Source of the DNA: Notamacropus eugenii
Lineage: Eukaryota > Chordata > Mammalia > Diprotodontia > Macropodidae
Assembly (NCBI RefSeq): GCF_028372415.1
Contig: NC_092879.1
Coordinates: forward strand, 64,619,651 to 64,683,650
Length of the DNA: 64,000 bases
Direction of reading: 5' to 3'
The translations under genes were made by a program, and so were the position numbers. Of the stretch, positions 1 to 10,995 are shown in pieces; positions within the stretch are counted from its first letter, which is position 1; each line of letters opens with the position of its first letter. The notes under the pieces were generated by a model that was given only the letters and a program-made list of their open reading frames with translations, did no database searches and was not told the DNA's origin.

Positions 1-524
1 TGTGAGCTATTATAATTTTCATTCTTAACATATTAATGTGACAAAGGTTTCAAACTCAGGCCTGTAGACTCCAGGGCTTGTAATTATCCCACTACACCAT
101 GCTGTGTCTGCAGAGAGCTTTGCTATGAATTCTACAAAACCACATATAATTAAAAGAATCTGCAAATGAAGTACAAATTCAGTGCATATATTTGAATTTC
201 TATATCAATTGCTAGCTGTGCCCAAAAGACTTATATCAATTACTTGAAAAAATAGATGCTACAATTAAGACAAGTCAAATCCAACAGGTTTCCGATGACA
301 GAAGATTGAAACCTTCACTCCAGGATAGAGAAGTTGCTGCTCATTTGAGCAATTTTGTCACATTTGTGATCTTGGGCAAAGCCTCTCACCTCATTGCTGC
401 CTTTGTTTTCCTCCTCTCTAAAAGGAGGCATTTAGGCCAGTTGATCTTTAAGGGGCCTGCTAGCCTGAAGAATTTCTGCTTCCATGTTCTCACTCCTCCC
501 AGTGGAGAAGGAAATCATGTGGGC
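1..524. other. Non-coding stretch, weak MIR trace
   Basis: No gene seen. Positions about 45-115 carry an eroded run resembling the tRNA-derived end of an antisense MIR ('aaactcaggcc ... gactccagggc ... actacaccatgctg'). The 84-codon open frame at 306-560 has no recognisable domain and runs into the next MIR, so it is probably chance. Confidence 0.4.
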
Positions 525-675
525 ACAATGTCTCAGAGATGTGAGGTTAAGAAACGATGACCTTGGGCAAGGAGCTTCCCTCTCTGAGCCTTGGATTTCT
601 CCTCAGCAAAATGCAGAGCAGACAAGATGATCTCAAAGAGCCCTTCCAGCTCTGACAGTCAATGATTCCGTCAAT
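525..675 (+). repeat. MIR-type SINE fragment
   Basis: Contains the ordered MIR landmarks 'accttgggcaag', 'ctctgagcc', 'aaaatg' and 'cccttccagctctgac', with many substitutions, as expected of an old copy. Only the central and 3' parts are present. Confidence 0.65.
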
Positions 676-1041
676 CCCAATCAGAAGTAAATGAATCTGG
701 CTTCCAGCCCATGTCTACTCTCTTATCTGCTGCCTGCTAGAAATGCTAATGGTCAGCAAAATGAGCAAAGCGCTCAGACTAAGAGGGAAAAAGAAAAGCA
801 AGAGGTCCCCGAAACTTGGCCTTTTCCTTGATGTGAACTCTCTCTCTCTCTTTTGATTCTGAGTTTGGCTCTAGCTTACCTCCATGCCTTAAATGCTCTG
901 GCCCCTCACCTCTGTTTCTTAGTATTCCTGGCTCCCTCAGACACTGCTCAAGTATTCCCCTGTCCAGAAGGCCTTTCCCTGTCCTAGATGTTAGCATCTT
1001 CCCCCTGTCCCCACCCTCAGAGTTGTTGCTCTTCTTCCCCA
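676..1041. other. Unassigned non-coding sequence
   Basis: Short pyrimidine-rich patches (for example the TC run at 838-851) but no recognisable repeat or exon. It ends where the L1 fragment begins. Confidence 0.4.
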
Positions 1042-2035
1042 ACTGATAAATGGTCAAAGGATATGAACAGGCAGTTTTCAGAGGAAGAAATTAAAGATAT
1101 CTATAGTCATATGAAAAAATGTTCTCTATCACTATTGATTAGAGAGATGTCAATCAAAACAACTCTGAGGTACCACATCACACCTATCAGATTGGCTAAC
1201 ATAACAGAACAGGAAGATGATAAATGGTGGAGAAGATGTGAGAGAGTTGGAAAACTAATTCATTGTTGGTGGAGCTGTGAGCTGATCTCACCATTCTGGA
1301 GAGCAATTTGGAACTATGCCCAAAGGGCTACAAAAATGTGCATACCCTTTGATCCAGAAATACTGCTTCTAGGACTGTATCCCAAAGAGATCATAAAAAT
1401 GGGAAAGAGTCCCACATGTACAAAAATATTTATAACAACTCTCTTTGTGGTGGTCAAAAACTGGAAATCAAGGGGATGCCCATCAATTGGGGAATGGTTA
1501 AACAAGTTGTGGTATATGAATGTAACAGAATACTATTGTGCTATGAGAAATAATGAACAGGAAGTCTTCAGAGAGGCCTGGAAAGACTTATATGAACTAA
1601 TACTGAGTGAAAGGAGCAGAACCAGGAGAACTTTGTACACAGCAATAACCAGAGTGTGTAAGGATTTCTTCTGGTAGATTTAGTACTTCATTGCAATGCA
1701 AGGACTTAAAAAATTTCCAATGGACTCTTGAGGCAAAACACCTTCCAGATCCAGAGAAAGAACTATGGAATTGGATTTCAGATAGAAGTAGACCATTTTC
1801 ATTTGTATTATGTTTTGCTTTGTTCTATGGTTTCTCCCATTCATTTTAATTCTTCTATGCAACATGTATTTAATAAGAATGTACGTATAGAACTTATATA
1901 AGATTGTACACCGTCTCAGGGAGGGAGTGGGAAGGGAGGAGGGATAAGGGGGAGGGAGGGGAAAAAAATCTAAGATATATGGAAATGATTGTCAAACACT
2001 GAAAACAAATAAAATAATTTAATTTAAAAAAAAAA
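1042..2035 (+). mobile_element. LINE-1 3' end (ORF2 C-terminus, 3' UTR, A tail)
   Basis: A 5'-truncated marsupial-type L1. From about 1042 to the TAG at 1675-1677 there is an unbroken frame of about 211 codons matching the C-terminal part of L1 ORF2p. It starts inside the 'DKWSKDMNRQFSEEEIK' block and includes 'WWSCELISPFW', 'MCIPFDPEILLLGLYPKE' and 'YYCAMRNNEQE'. The 3' UTR holds a G-rich run (1921-1962) that is typical of L1 3' ends. A signal-like AATAAA near 2009 precedes an A-rich tail ending about 2035. The open frame and moderate divergence suggest a fairly young copy. It lacks the endonuclease and RT domains, so it cannot move on its own. I could not identify target duplications with confidence. 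Confidence 0.85.
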
Positions 2036-2277
2036 GAATTGTTTTTGCTCAGTTGTTTCAGTCCTGACCCCATCTGGGGTTTCCTTGGCAAAGATACTGG
2101 CGTGGTATGTCATTTCCTTCTCCAGATCATTTTTACAGATGAGAAACTGAGGCAAATAAGGTGACATGACTTGCCCAGGGTCCAACAGCTAGGAAGTATC
2201 TGAGGCCGGATTTGAACTCAGAAAGATCTTCCTGACTCCAGGTGCTCATGTACTGAGCCACCTAGCTCACCTATCCC
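2036..2277 (-). mobile_element. tRNA-headed marsupial SINE
   Basis: Antisense copy. In plus-strand order it shows the tail 'ggggtttccttggcaaagatactgg', then 'catttccttctccag', 'acagatgagaaactgaggc', 'gacttgcccagggtc' and finally the tRNA-like head ending 'gagccacctagct'. It directly follows the A tail of the preceding L1. The same family recurs at 28851, 32146, 49634 and 59490. Confidence 0.85.
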
Positions 2278-2325
2278 CCTGGAATAACTTCCCATGTCTT
2301 TGGTATTTATCTTCTACGCACTCAG

Positions 2326-2440
2326 TTTAGGGGTAGGGAACCTGTAGCCTTGAGGCCACATGTGGCCTTCTAGGTCTTTGGGTGTAGCCTTTTTACTGAG
2401 TCCAAGTTTTCCAGAAGAAATCCTTTTATTAAGTGGTTAC
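2326..2440 (-). mobile_element. hAT-type DNA transposon remnant
   Basis: The run 'aggggtagggaacctgtagcc' looks like the terminal inverted repeat of Charlie-like hAT elements. It is followed by 'gaggccacatgtggcc' and 'actgagtccaagtttt'. Only one end is present and no transposase frame remains. Family assignment is by recognition only. Confidence 0.5.
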
Positions 2441-2471
2441 TAGGTGCTAGTTATTTAGATGTTGCTTGCCC

Positions 2472-2586
2472 CCTTAGAATATAAGCTTCTTGAGAGCAGG
2501 GCATCTTTTTACCTTTCTTTTTATCCCCTGTGCTTAGCATAGTCCTCTGGCAGTAACCACTTAATAAATGCTTATTGATTGACTAA
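2472..2586 (+). repeat. L2 LINE 3' terminus
   Basis: Characteristic L2 tail: 'aagcttcttgagagcaggg', 'ccctgtgcttagcatag' and a terminal 'taataaatgcttattgattgac'. It is a short 3' tip only. Confidence 0.8.
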
Positions 2587-3920
2587 TTGATGATAGGAGG
2601 TACCAGAGCTCTCCATGTTTAATGGTGGTAAGACATTGAGGACCTAATCCTTTGCATATGCACAATATACTCTTCCTTGACTTGACTTGATATAATGGGG
2701 GAGCCCCTCCACCCCTCCTCTCTCCGTTTCAGAGAATGTGCAGTTATCCTTTTTTTACATTAAGTAGCTGAAGAACATTGAAAATGACTGCTTAACTGGA
2801 AAAGAGCACATAATAAAAAGCTTGATCCAACAATACCTTTCTCTTCTTTGTGACTTTTGGGAAGGGAGAAGACAGAATGCCTTAAGCCTTGAGTTAGCAA
2901 GACAGGTGATAACAGTAGCAGCAACGTGCACTATCCCCATCCAGCTGCCTTGTGGTCATGAACACATGCTGCCACCTCTGCTTCTGCCTCTCATGTGGCT
3001 ATTCTTTCCTAATTTTCAGGAAACAAGTACGAGAAATGGAACAGACCAGGAGATGATTCTGTGACCTAAGAGCTACTAGGGGTGCTGCATCTGGAATCAC
3101 CCACAACCACAAGAACCAAAGTGAGGTGACAGCCCTGAGCAGCAGCAACCTGTTGAGCCAGGCCAGGAAGGCCTCTACTCAGCAGGTAAGGCACTGTGTG
3201 CTTCAAGCAACCAAGTCATTTATCCATTGGCAACACTCCGCCCAGAAGATAACTTAGTGGGGCAAATGTTGGCAGTCACCACCTTAAGTATGAGTCTACT
3301 CTCCCCAGGGACCAAGTGGGGATGTAGAGGACATATCCCTAGTTTGAGAGGATGCTTTTATAATTATTTCCTTGCTATACTTTCTTTATAAACATCCCTT
3401 TTCAAAAACAAATGGCTATTAGTTGGCTAATGTCTATTGAAGAGGGATCGATCAGTCAAATTGATATTGGAAAGATATTAAGTGGGTATACCAGATGGGA
3501 GTTTATAAGGTGATATACCAGGAAAAAGCTTTAACACCTTAAAGTTATAGCAAGAACTCTGAGAGGAAAAGTAGGAGTCTTAGTCCAGAGGTTCAACCAT
3601 AGTCCAAGCTGAGTTGGGTGAGTGAGGGTCAGAGCTTATGTGCTATAGTAGCTATCAACCTTGAGCTCTGGTAAAGACAGGGCAGCTCATAAGATGTCTG
3701 AGTCTGCTGAGAAGGTTTTGGCTCAAGGAAATGATATTGATACTTTGGCCATTCAGGATGGTGAATGGATTCCAATGGAAGCCCATGGGTTCCTTCCCCA
3801 CCACTTTCATATGGATTACTCTTTGGATTTTTTCATCTACCAGCTTCTGCCTACCCAGTGAAAGGAATAGTCACATACCACCCTCAATTTTCCTCCAAAT
3901 GTCAGGCCTCTCATTCCAGT
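2587..3920. other. Unassigned single-copy-like sequence
   Basis: About 1.3 kb with no repeat I recognise. The short open frames here (for example 2822-3064 and 3661-3861) have no domain, no splice-bounded structure and no periodicity that would support an exon. Confidence 0.4.
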
Positions 3921-4222
3921 AGAATGTAAGCATCTTGAGGGCAGACACTGCTTAGTATTTTTGTAGGAGGAAATGAGAATTTATTAAGTGCCTATATGTG
4001 CCAGACACTGATGCTAAATGCTTTACAAATATTATCTCATTTGATCCTTACAGAAGCCTTGGGAGGTACGTGCTAGTGTTATCCCCATTTTACAGTTGAG
4101 GAAAGTGAGATAAACAGAGGTTTGGTGACTTGCCCAGGGTCACACAGCTATTACATGTCTGAGGTCAAATTTGGACCCAGGTCTTCCTGACTCCAGGCCC
4201 AATTCTCTAACTACTCTATCTC
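3921..4222 (-). repeat. L2 tip plus antisense MIR
   Basis: At 3921-3955 is an L2-like 'agaatgtaagcatcttgagggcag' stub. From about 3967 an antisense MIR runs 'atttattaagtgcc', 'acaaatattatctcatttgatcc', 'ccccattttacagttgagg', 'cttgcccagggtcacacagc' and 'cttcctgactccaggccc'. Nearly the full MIR length is covered. Confidence 0.75.
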
Positions 4223-4412
4223 CTATCATGGTGTCATGGGAAAAGTTCTGGATTGGTACCACACGACATTGGTTTGAATACTAACTTTGTTAGTGACTGC
4301 TACCTGTGTGGCCAGGCAAGTCATTTTATCTCTCTGGCCTCAGTTTTCCCACCTGTAAAATGATGGGGTTGGACTACCAGCTGAGGTCCTATACAACTAT
4401 CAATTTAGGATT
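4223..4412 (+). repeat. MIR-type SINE, sense
   Basis: Sense-orientation MIR relative: 'ggtttgaatactaac', 'gtgtggccaggcaagtcat', 'ctcagttttcccacctgtaaaatga', 'ggttggacta'. It lies head to head with the antisense MIR just before it. Confidence 0.65.
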
Positions 4413-5930
4413 TCCTCACTTTTTGCTAGCTCGCTCCTCACTCAGGGATTTCTTGGGGACAGTCAAATCCACTCTCCATTTTCTTAGCAAGCTGGAGAAA
4501 AAAGACAACTGCCTAAGGAACCGAAATCAATGAAAGCTTGAATGTGCCTAGCTTGCCCCTCCCTGGGGCCTAGCAGTATCTCTGATGAGAGGGTAAGCAT
4601 GACAGGAGCAGGCCTCTCCTGATAACTTCTGGGCTCTGTGTCCCTTTAGCCAAACATTCTCCTCTCAGTCCCTGCTCTGTTCATTGGCCTCTCTCTGCAT
4701 GCCTGGAGGTTGGTTGCTTTGCTAAGCCTAAAAAATGGTGTTCCAGGCCCAGTGCTCCTTCAGCCTCCAGTGAGCAGCTCCTAGCTGCCATAGCTCTAGG
4801 CTTTCTCATTGATTCCCCACCTGCCTTCTAGGATCCCTGGCAAAACCTCAACTCTGCTTTTCCAAGCAATTGGGAAAGAGCACTGACTCATAGAACCCCC
4901 AAATTATTTGTGATGGTGGGATTTTGAGCACATCTATAAGCCTAACTAAATCGTGGGCTCCCATATGCCCTGCCCTTTGAGATGATCTCTTCCATCTCTC
5001 CTAAGAGTCTCAATCAGCATTGTCTCCTCTCAGGCGTAAACAGCTTGCAGCTGCCAAAATTTGTTAATAACCATGGATGAACAACCTTGTACCCTCCCTT
5101 AATTCCAACATCACCACTGCAGCATCGCTCCTTTTTTCTGTACGTAATTCTGTATCCCCAGTCTAGGCCTAGTCAAAGCCTCAAAACATAAGAAATTCTT
5201 CTATCCTCCATTAGCAATACCACCCCATCAAACATAGCTCCCTTCTACTTTCCAGTGAGAAAGGTCACTTACACTTGATCACTGGCAAATGTGTGGGGCT
5301 GCTTCTTAAAAGGCTAATTCATTTTAGTGGAGAAATGTCAATGTCTCCTCCCTCCATTTCTGCAGGCTGTGGGGCAGAGGCAGCTATTCCTGAGAGGGGG
5401 AAGGGAGGGACTTGTCCAAGACACATGCTCATTCACCCCCTGCAGTACCAGCGATTTCCAATTGCTCTGCCGATCTAGTCCCTCCTTGGACTGCACTTTC
5501 CAGGGGGACTCATCAAAAAGGATATGACTCCATTAAAGCTTGTGTATTTGTCACGTCCTAAGAGCTACTGTTGGGCAGAGGAGTGAATGACTCACAAAGG
5601 GTCAGACACACACACTCTCACATACATACATACACATCTAGGAATGAATCAGTGGGGGGGTGACAAGTTCTCAGATCCCCACTTTGATGCACTCAGTCTC
5701 AGGGCCCCAGAGCAGCAAAGGATTTGACTGTGGATCCACCCACAGATTCCTGGGAGAAAGCAAAGCCAGGACACATGGGATCTGAGATGCTTTTTCAAAA
5801 GTTTCAGCATCCTGGGCCTCACATAACAAATATGGGGCAGTACACCAAGGGACCACAATCTTAGGCAGGTAAGCTTCTGAATAACACTACACTGCTACCT
5901 GACTACTCAGTTACACTCACAGTGAATCTT
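4413..5930. other. Unassigned non-coding sequence
   Basis: No recognisable gene. A small CA/CATA simple repeat lies at about 5607-5637. Open frames of 60-70 codons at 5275-5527 and 5649-5858 overlap one another on both strands and look like chance. Confidence 0.4.
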
Positions 5931-5934
5931 ATAA

Positions 5935-6092
5935 TGTGGCTAGCATCTAGAGGACATTTCAAGGTTTGCAAAGTGCTTTACATAGGTCAATTTATTTGAT
6001 TCTGCCAACAACCCTCTGAGGTAGGTGGTATTAACCCTATTTTACAGATAAGGAAACTGAGGCAGACCTAGGTGAAGTGATGTGCCTGCAGA
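5935..6092 (-). repeat. MIR fragment, antisense
   Basis: Landmarks 'tttgcaaagtgctttacat', 'ccctctgaggtaggtgg' and 'ttttacagataaggaaactg' in antisense MIR order. It is truncated before the tRNA-like end. Confidence 0.75.
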
Positions 6093-6100
6093 TATTATTC

Positions 6101-6790
6101 TATAGTAGCATAAACTATCATTAGTCTTTTCCCCTCATCCTGTCAATAGGGCCTGGAGAGCTCAGAGATATCTATCTCCAAGCATTTACTAAGTACCACC
6201 TTCATTCCAAGGTAAAACAAAACTTTTTTAAAAACTTGTCTAGGGTCATACGTAGTCAGTAAGTGTTTCTGGTAGGATGCAAACTCAGGCCTTCTTGACT
6301 CAAAGTACTGTGTTCTACCCGCTGAACCACGATGCAGAAGGGACTGGTTGACATTGACAATATTAACACCTGCATTGACTTGACACTGACTTCCCTGAAT
6401 CCTTCTCTCCTCTGACCAAGAAGAAGGTAGAGCTCCTGGAATTCATATCTGGTTAGTGGCTCCAGATACCTTCCCTCCCTAGTCCTGTACTCTGGTACCC
6501 TGGTATCCTGGTACCAATACCAGGAAGCTTTAGTTTGCCAAGAACGTGCTGGCCCATTTTCCCAGGATGAAGTGATCTGACACCATATGAGTTATATTAG
6601 CATCTGGTTTTTACTCTCTGTGGGTTCCAGAGGTCATGCACTTGTATGTCATGTCTATGGTAGTATAAACTAGCATTAGCCTTTTTTCCTGCCATCCATG
6701 AATGGTTTCAAGAGAGCTCAGAGATAACCACCATTCGAGCATTTCTTAAGTAGCAGGTTTGTGCCAGGTCGATCAAAACTTTTTAAAAAC
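6101..6790 (+). repeat. Local diverged duplication, ~130-bp unit, two copies
   Basis: The segment at about 6101-6235 recurs at about 6657-6790. Shared runs include 'ata(g)tata/cataaacta', 'gagagctcagagata', 'agcattt(a/c)(c/t)taagta' and 'aaactttttaaaaac'. I judge identity at roughly 70% by eye. The second half of the first copy (6236-6345) reads like the tRNA end of an antisense MIR. The sequence between the copies (6346-6656) contains no feature I recognise. Either a small tandem duplication with a spacer or two copies of an unnamed repeat would fit. Confidence 0.5.
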
Positions 6791-6799
6791 TCTACCTTG

Positions 6800-6995
6800 A
6801 CAAGTCTCCCAACTTGTCTACCCAAGGATCCAGTATACCATGAGAAAGGCTACACCCTGAGAGAAAGAGCACCAGACTTGGGACCCAGAGACAGCCATCA
6901 AATTCCAGCTCAGCCCCTTGAGACCTATGTGACTGCAAACCAGTAAGATCAGCTCATCTGTACAAAGAAAATGTGGATACTGAACTATACAATGT
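6800..6995 (+). repeat. Eroded MIR-type SINE
   Basis: Weak MIR signature: 'agagcaccagacttggga', 'aattccagctcagcc', 'gagacctatgtgactgc' and 'ctcatctgtacaaaga'. It is very diverged. Confidence 0.5.
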
Positions 6996-7019
6996 CAACG
7001 TTGGTAGGGACCTCTGTGC

Positions 7020-7390
7020 CTATACAATTTAAGCCACGCTCCACAGGTGGGCATCTATAGCCTCACTTTGAAGATCTGCAAGATCCCTTCCAAGTCAGCC
7101 TATTCAGGAAGTTTTTCTGTAGCTGTAGCCTGGATTTGCCCCTTCCAGAATTCCTCCAAGTTCTACCCTCTTGGACCAAACAGAAGACATGTAATAATTC
7201 CTATTTTGGGAAACAGCTCTTTAGACCTTCAGAAAACTACCAGTGGCTCAAATGATCCCACCATTCCACCAAGTTTTCTGTTCTCAAGGTTAAGCATCCC
7301 TGTTCCTTTCAGATAATTCTTATAAGGGAGGCCCTTCACATTCCTGGCTGCTCTCCTCTAGACTCATTTGTTGCTATTGACTGCACAGGT
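7020..7390 (+). repeat. CR1/L3 LINE 3' fragment
   Basis: The run 'attcaggaagtttttctgtag', 'ttcctccaagttctaccctc', 'agcatccctgttcctttcag' and 'cacattcctggctgctctcctctaga' is the recognisable 3' non-coding portion of CR1/L3-type LINEs. It is old and carries no reading frame. Confidence 0.65.
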
Positions 7391-8290
7391 TTGTTGTGAG
7401 CAAAGGACTCTGTAAATCTTCAAGTGACAGAGTTATGAAAGGCAGGGATTTCATGTGCCCTGAGACCAATATCATAGCTGTGGAGGCCTGGCAAGAACCC
7501 CAAAACGTCAGCCAACTGGATTCTGGCAAGGTCATTGAATGGGTTAGTATCCTGGGCTTTGGGATGAATCTAGGAAATGGAGTAGCCCAGAGTTATAGGC
7601 TGGCCCTGCTTGGCACCATTGTGATCACCAGTTTGCCACAGAGGATGGTAAAGGGAGTCAAGTTCCCTAGTGCTGATATTACAAGGAGGCAAGTCACGTG
7701 GGGACAAATCAGAAATGCCACTAGCCTTGGTACAGATAGTGGCAGCTGACCCATCAAGTAGCCACCCCTTGAGCACACACATGAAACAGACTGAGAGCAT
7801 GAACATTCTATTTCCATGCCAGTATATCATGCCAAAACTATGTACAGATCTTACTAGTTATAGTCCAAGCTTCAATACTTCTTTCTCTCAACAGCACTCA
7901 CAATTCCAAGTCATATAATGTTATCTACAGATCAGTGTAGGGCAATCATAAGAAACAACTTCATTCCTAAACCCAGAGTAGATGAAATGAGTGGAAATAG
8001 AAGCACTACTTACATCTGAAGAGGCAAAAACTAAAGTACCTGAAGACACTGCAAATCTACACTTCACATCAAGTCCAAAAGTGCTTCCTAATAATGAAAA
8101 ATATAGGAAGCAATAATACTGATGTCTCAACTTATTTTGAAGAGGAGATGGACAAACTTTAAATGGAATTTTGAAAAGTCCTTTTATGTGTTTGATCCAC
8201 AGAATCCAATTAATAGAGCAACAATACTAAAAAAAGTAATGGAAAACTTGGTAACTGGAATAACTACCAGAACAATTCAATCAAGCTGCT
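7391..8290. other. Unassigned non-coding sequence
   Basis: The longest open frame (7396-7749, 117 codons) has no recognisable domain and is crossed by overlapping frames on the other strand. Without support from conservation I do not call a gene here. Confidence 0.4.
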
Positions 8291-8295
8291 AACAA

Positions 8296-8356
8296 CAACT
8301 CCTCCACCTCCTGCTGCTGCTGCTACTACTACTGCCACTGTTACTACTACTACCAT
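8296..8356 (+). repeat. Imperfect trinucleotide microsatellite
   Basis: Interrupted (CTG)/(CTA) triplets: 'cctgctgctgctgctactactactg' style runs, then 'ttactactactacc'. Short and impure. Confidence 0.8.
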
Positions 8357-8464
8357 CATTGGCATTTAGTGTTTTTATATTTTATGCATTTTATATATAA
8401 TCTCTTTGCATTATATTTAGTGCTTATATATTTATTATATACTTCATATTTAGGGCATTTATAT

Positions 8465-8672
8465 AGGGCTTTTAGGGTTAGGAAGTACTTTACATAGCTA
8501 TCTTTATCTCATTTGATCCTCACAACAAAAGGTAAGGATCATTATTATGCCCATTTTACAGATGAAAAGCTGAGACTGAGAGAGAGATTAAGTGACTTGC
8601 CCTGGGTCACATAGTAAGTATCAGATGCCAAGGATGAACTCAGGTCTTCCTGACCTCTAGTTCTGCCACTTA
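8465..8672 (-). repeat. MIR, antisense
   Basis: Antisense MIR with 'tactttacatagc', 'ctcatttgatcctcacaac', 'attatgcccattttacagatg', 'gacttgccctgggtcacata' and 'ctcaggtcttcctgac'. AT-rich sequence at 8365-8465 precedes it. Confidence 0.8.
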
Positions 8673-8675
8673 TTT

Positions 8676-8815
8676 AAGGTACTGTACCAGGCACTGGTGA
8701 TACAAAGGCAAAAGGAAAACAATCTCTGCCCTCAGGGAGATTTTATTCTAAGGAAAGAAACAAGTTGTGCACAGAAATATAAAGAAAAATAAAGACTGGT
8801 AAAACAGACAAACCC
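8676..8815 (+). repeat. Unassigned dispersed repeat, copy 1 (head only)
   Basis: Begins 'gtactgtaccaggcactggtgatacaaaggcaaaaggaaaacaatc', with 'tgccctcagggag' and 'aaatataaagaaaaata'. The same ordered words recur at 10480, 47690, 57530 and 57990, so this is a family. I do not know its standard name. Confidence 0.55.
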
Positions 8816-9580
8816 AAGACAACCTATCATTGCTAGAAGGATTTTTCTTTAAGGAATGTCCTATGCTAAGCAGAGTTGTGATAACACAACCACAACAACC
8901 CCAACTCTCCTACTGTTGTGGTCCTTTAAGGTCTGTGAATGGCTTTCCAGTATTGTCTCATTTGCTCCTTGGTAACAAGATGCGTGTTGTCTCCAGGCCA
9001 TAAATCCAAAAGGATTCCCAGAGAAAAGCCCAGTACCTGCATACATTCCAGCAGGGAAAACTATGTGCTGAATTGCCTGGAGCTGTTTGGGCTCCTAGGG
9101 CTCTGGGGCCTCAGTCCTTGGGAGCCTCTCTTGAAAGGCTTCACATTGTGATTTTTTCTCCCTGAATATCCTTGGCCTTTGCTCTTACAGTTCTCTGGGC
9201 AGGCCTCGGGCTGCTTAGCAAGTCCAGCTTCAGGCTACCTTCCTTGTATTTCTCTGACAGCTCCCCTTCCATCTTTCCTCCTCCCAGGACCAAACAAAGC
9301 CAAGGGTGAGGAGCCAGACCCAGAAGCCCTGGAGTCTTGAAGTATCTGATCCCAAGGAGTATAACCTTTCTCTCCCATTCAGGAGTAATGTTTACCTCTA
9401 TCACCATGGCAACCAGTTGCTTTCCAAACCCCAGATCCCATCCAGGTTCTGTTTTCTACTGAGAAGCTACATTCTACAAATCCTTTCACCAGTGTAAATT
9501 TGTCAGCACCATATTTTCTCATGGTGGGACTAGCTCTTCTTGAAATCATTTGAAATTAACATGGAGCAAAAGAGGGATGA
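8816..9580. other. Unassigned non-coding sequence
   Basis: No recognised repeat and no supportable exon. Small overlapping frames on both strands (8861-9407) lack any domain signature. Confidence 0.4.
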
Positions 9581-9584
9581 ACAT

Positions 9585-9705
9585 GGGATTGTAGACAGAA
9601 TGCTGGACCAGGAGTCCAGAAGACCTAAGTTCAAATTTCAGCTAAGTTCCTGATGCTTTCTAGTTCTGGGACCTTGGGTAGGTCCCATTAATCAATTTGG
9701 AACTA
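9585..9705 (+). repeat. MIR-type SINE, sense
   Basis: Landmarks 'tgctggaccaggagtccagaagacctaagttcaaat' in short form, then 'gggaccttgggtaggtc'. Truncated at the 3' side. Confidence 0.65.
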
Positions 9706-10288
9706 AGTGATGAATGGAATGTGATCTGCTTGGACAGCTCTGAATGACTAGCATAAGGCAGTCCGTTTTAAGATACTGTCAAGTAGGCTTTTCCCTCACC
9801 CATTTTTGGCTTAATTTTTTGGACTAAAATACGACCACCCCAATTTCCTTTTTGTTTAGTCTCTGTGGCAGAATGAGTAGGACAATATGTCCTAGGATTC
9901 CAATAATGTCATCAAAAAGAATAATAAAGTAAGTCAAAGACCTTGTAATTACAGTGCCCAATTATGGCCTCCCTAAGTGTTGAGGAACTGCACCTGCCTG
10001 CTTTGTTTGGACAGGTGGGGGATTAAGGTTGTTGAATGCTGCATGCATGGTCAGTTAAGAGTAGGCTGTATGAATTGGCTTTGTTAACTCTTTTTCTTTT
10101 TTAAAAGGAAAGGCTTGCTGCTTGGGGTCAGGATTGGGTTCACCCCAAAATGACTAAGATGATCAACAAAGGGTATCAATAAAACTTAAAAGAATAAACA
10201 TATTTAAAAATAAACTAAATGAAAAGTTGCCAATTTTCCAGTCTTATGGGACTATTCCAGCCTAAGCTGTTTTCATGTTATAAGAACA
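9706..10288. other. Unassigned non-coding sequence
   Basis: AT-rich in its last 150 bases. Nothing recognised. Confidence 0.4.
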
Positions 10289-10477
10289 TTGCAATAACCC
10301 CCTAACTGATCTCCCTGCTTTCTACTCTCCCCCTCCTTTCCAATCCATCATACACACTGCTGTCAGATTTAATTGCCTAAAAAGTATTCATCACATTAAC
10401 CTCTTTTCAGAAACTCAATATGGTTTTACATTGTCTACAGTCTCAGCTCCTTAGCCTAGCACATCCTGGCTTGCCAA
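10289..10477 (+). repeat. L2 LINE internal/3' fragment
   Basis: Matches the L2 pattern 'ccccctaactgatctccctgc', 'atcatacacactgctgtcagat', 'attcatcacattaacctcttttcagaaactc' and 'tctacagtctcagctccttagcc'. Diverged, with no open frame. Confidence 0.65.
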
Positions 10478-10479
10478 GG

Positions 10480-10994
10480 TAGCATGAGCTAGGCACTGTG
10501 CTAAGAGCTCAGGATACAAAGAAAGGCAAAAATGGTGCCTGCCCTTATGGATCTCAGTCTAATGGAGAATGTAACACACACACACCACCATGTACAAACA
10601 AGGGGTATCCAGATAGAGTGGAGATGACTTCAGAGAGAATTAAGGTGATCAGGAAGCTTCTTGTGGAAGGTGGTTTTTAAATTGAGACTTATAGGAAGTC
10701 ATGAGGCAGATGAGAGGAGGGAGGAAATTCCAAGGATGGGGGACAGTTAGGGAAAATGCCAAGAGTCAGGAAATGGAATGTAGTATTGGAGAAAATCATT
10801 GGATCGGAGAAGAATATGGAAGAGAATAAGACTGGAAAGCTTAGAAGTGGTCCCATTATGAAGGGCTTTAAAAGTCAAACAGAGGATTTTATATTTGATC
10901 CTGGAAGTAATAGGAAGCCACAGAAGTTTACTGAATAGGAATGACATGGTTAGATGTAAGCTTTAGGAAGATCACTTTGATAGCTCAGAGAGAG
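10480..10994 (+). repeat. Unassigned dispersed repeat, copy 2 (longest)
   Basis: About 515 bp and the best-preserved copy in the window. It starts 'ctaggcactgtgctaagagctcaggatacaaagaaaggcaaaaa'-like. It continues with 'tgcccttatggatctcagtctaatgg', 'tcttgtggaaggtgg', 'gatgagaggagggagg', 'gaaatgccaagagtcagg' and 'atgaagggctttaaaagtc', then 'ggattttatatttgatcctgg' and 'ggaagatcactttgatagctc'. The overlapping 60-66 codon frames on both strands (10747-10947) are by-products of the repeat. Confidence 0.6.
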
Positions 10995-10995
10995 A

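Noticed and set aside
7396-7749. 117-codon plus-strand frame, considered as a host exon
   Set aside because: No domain, no splice-site context I trust, and competing frames on the other strand.
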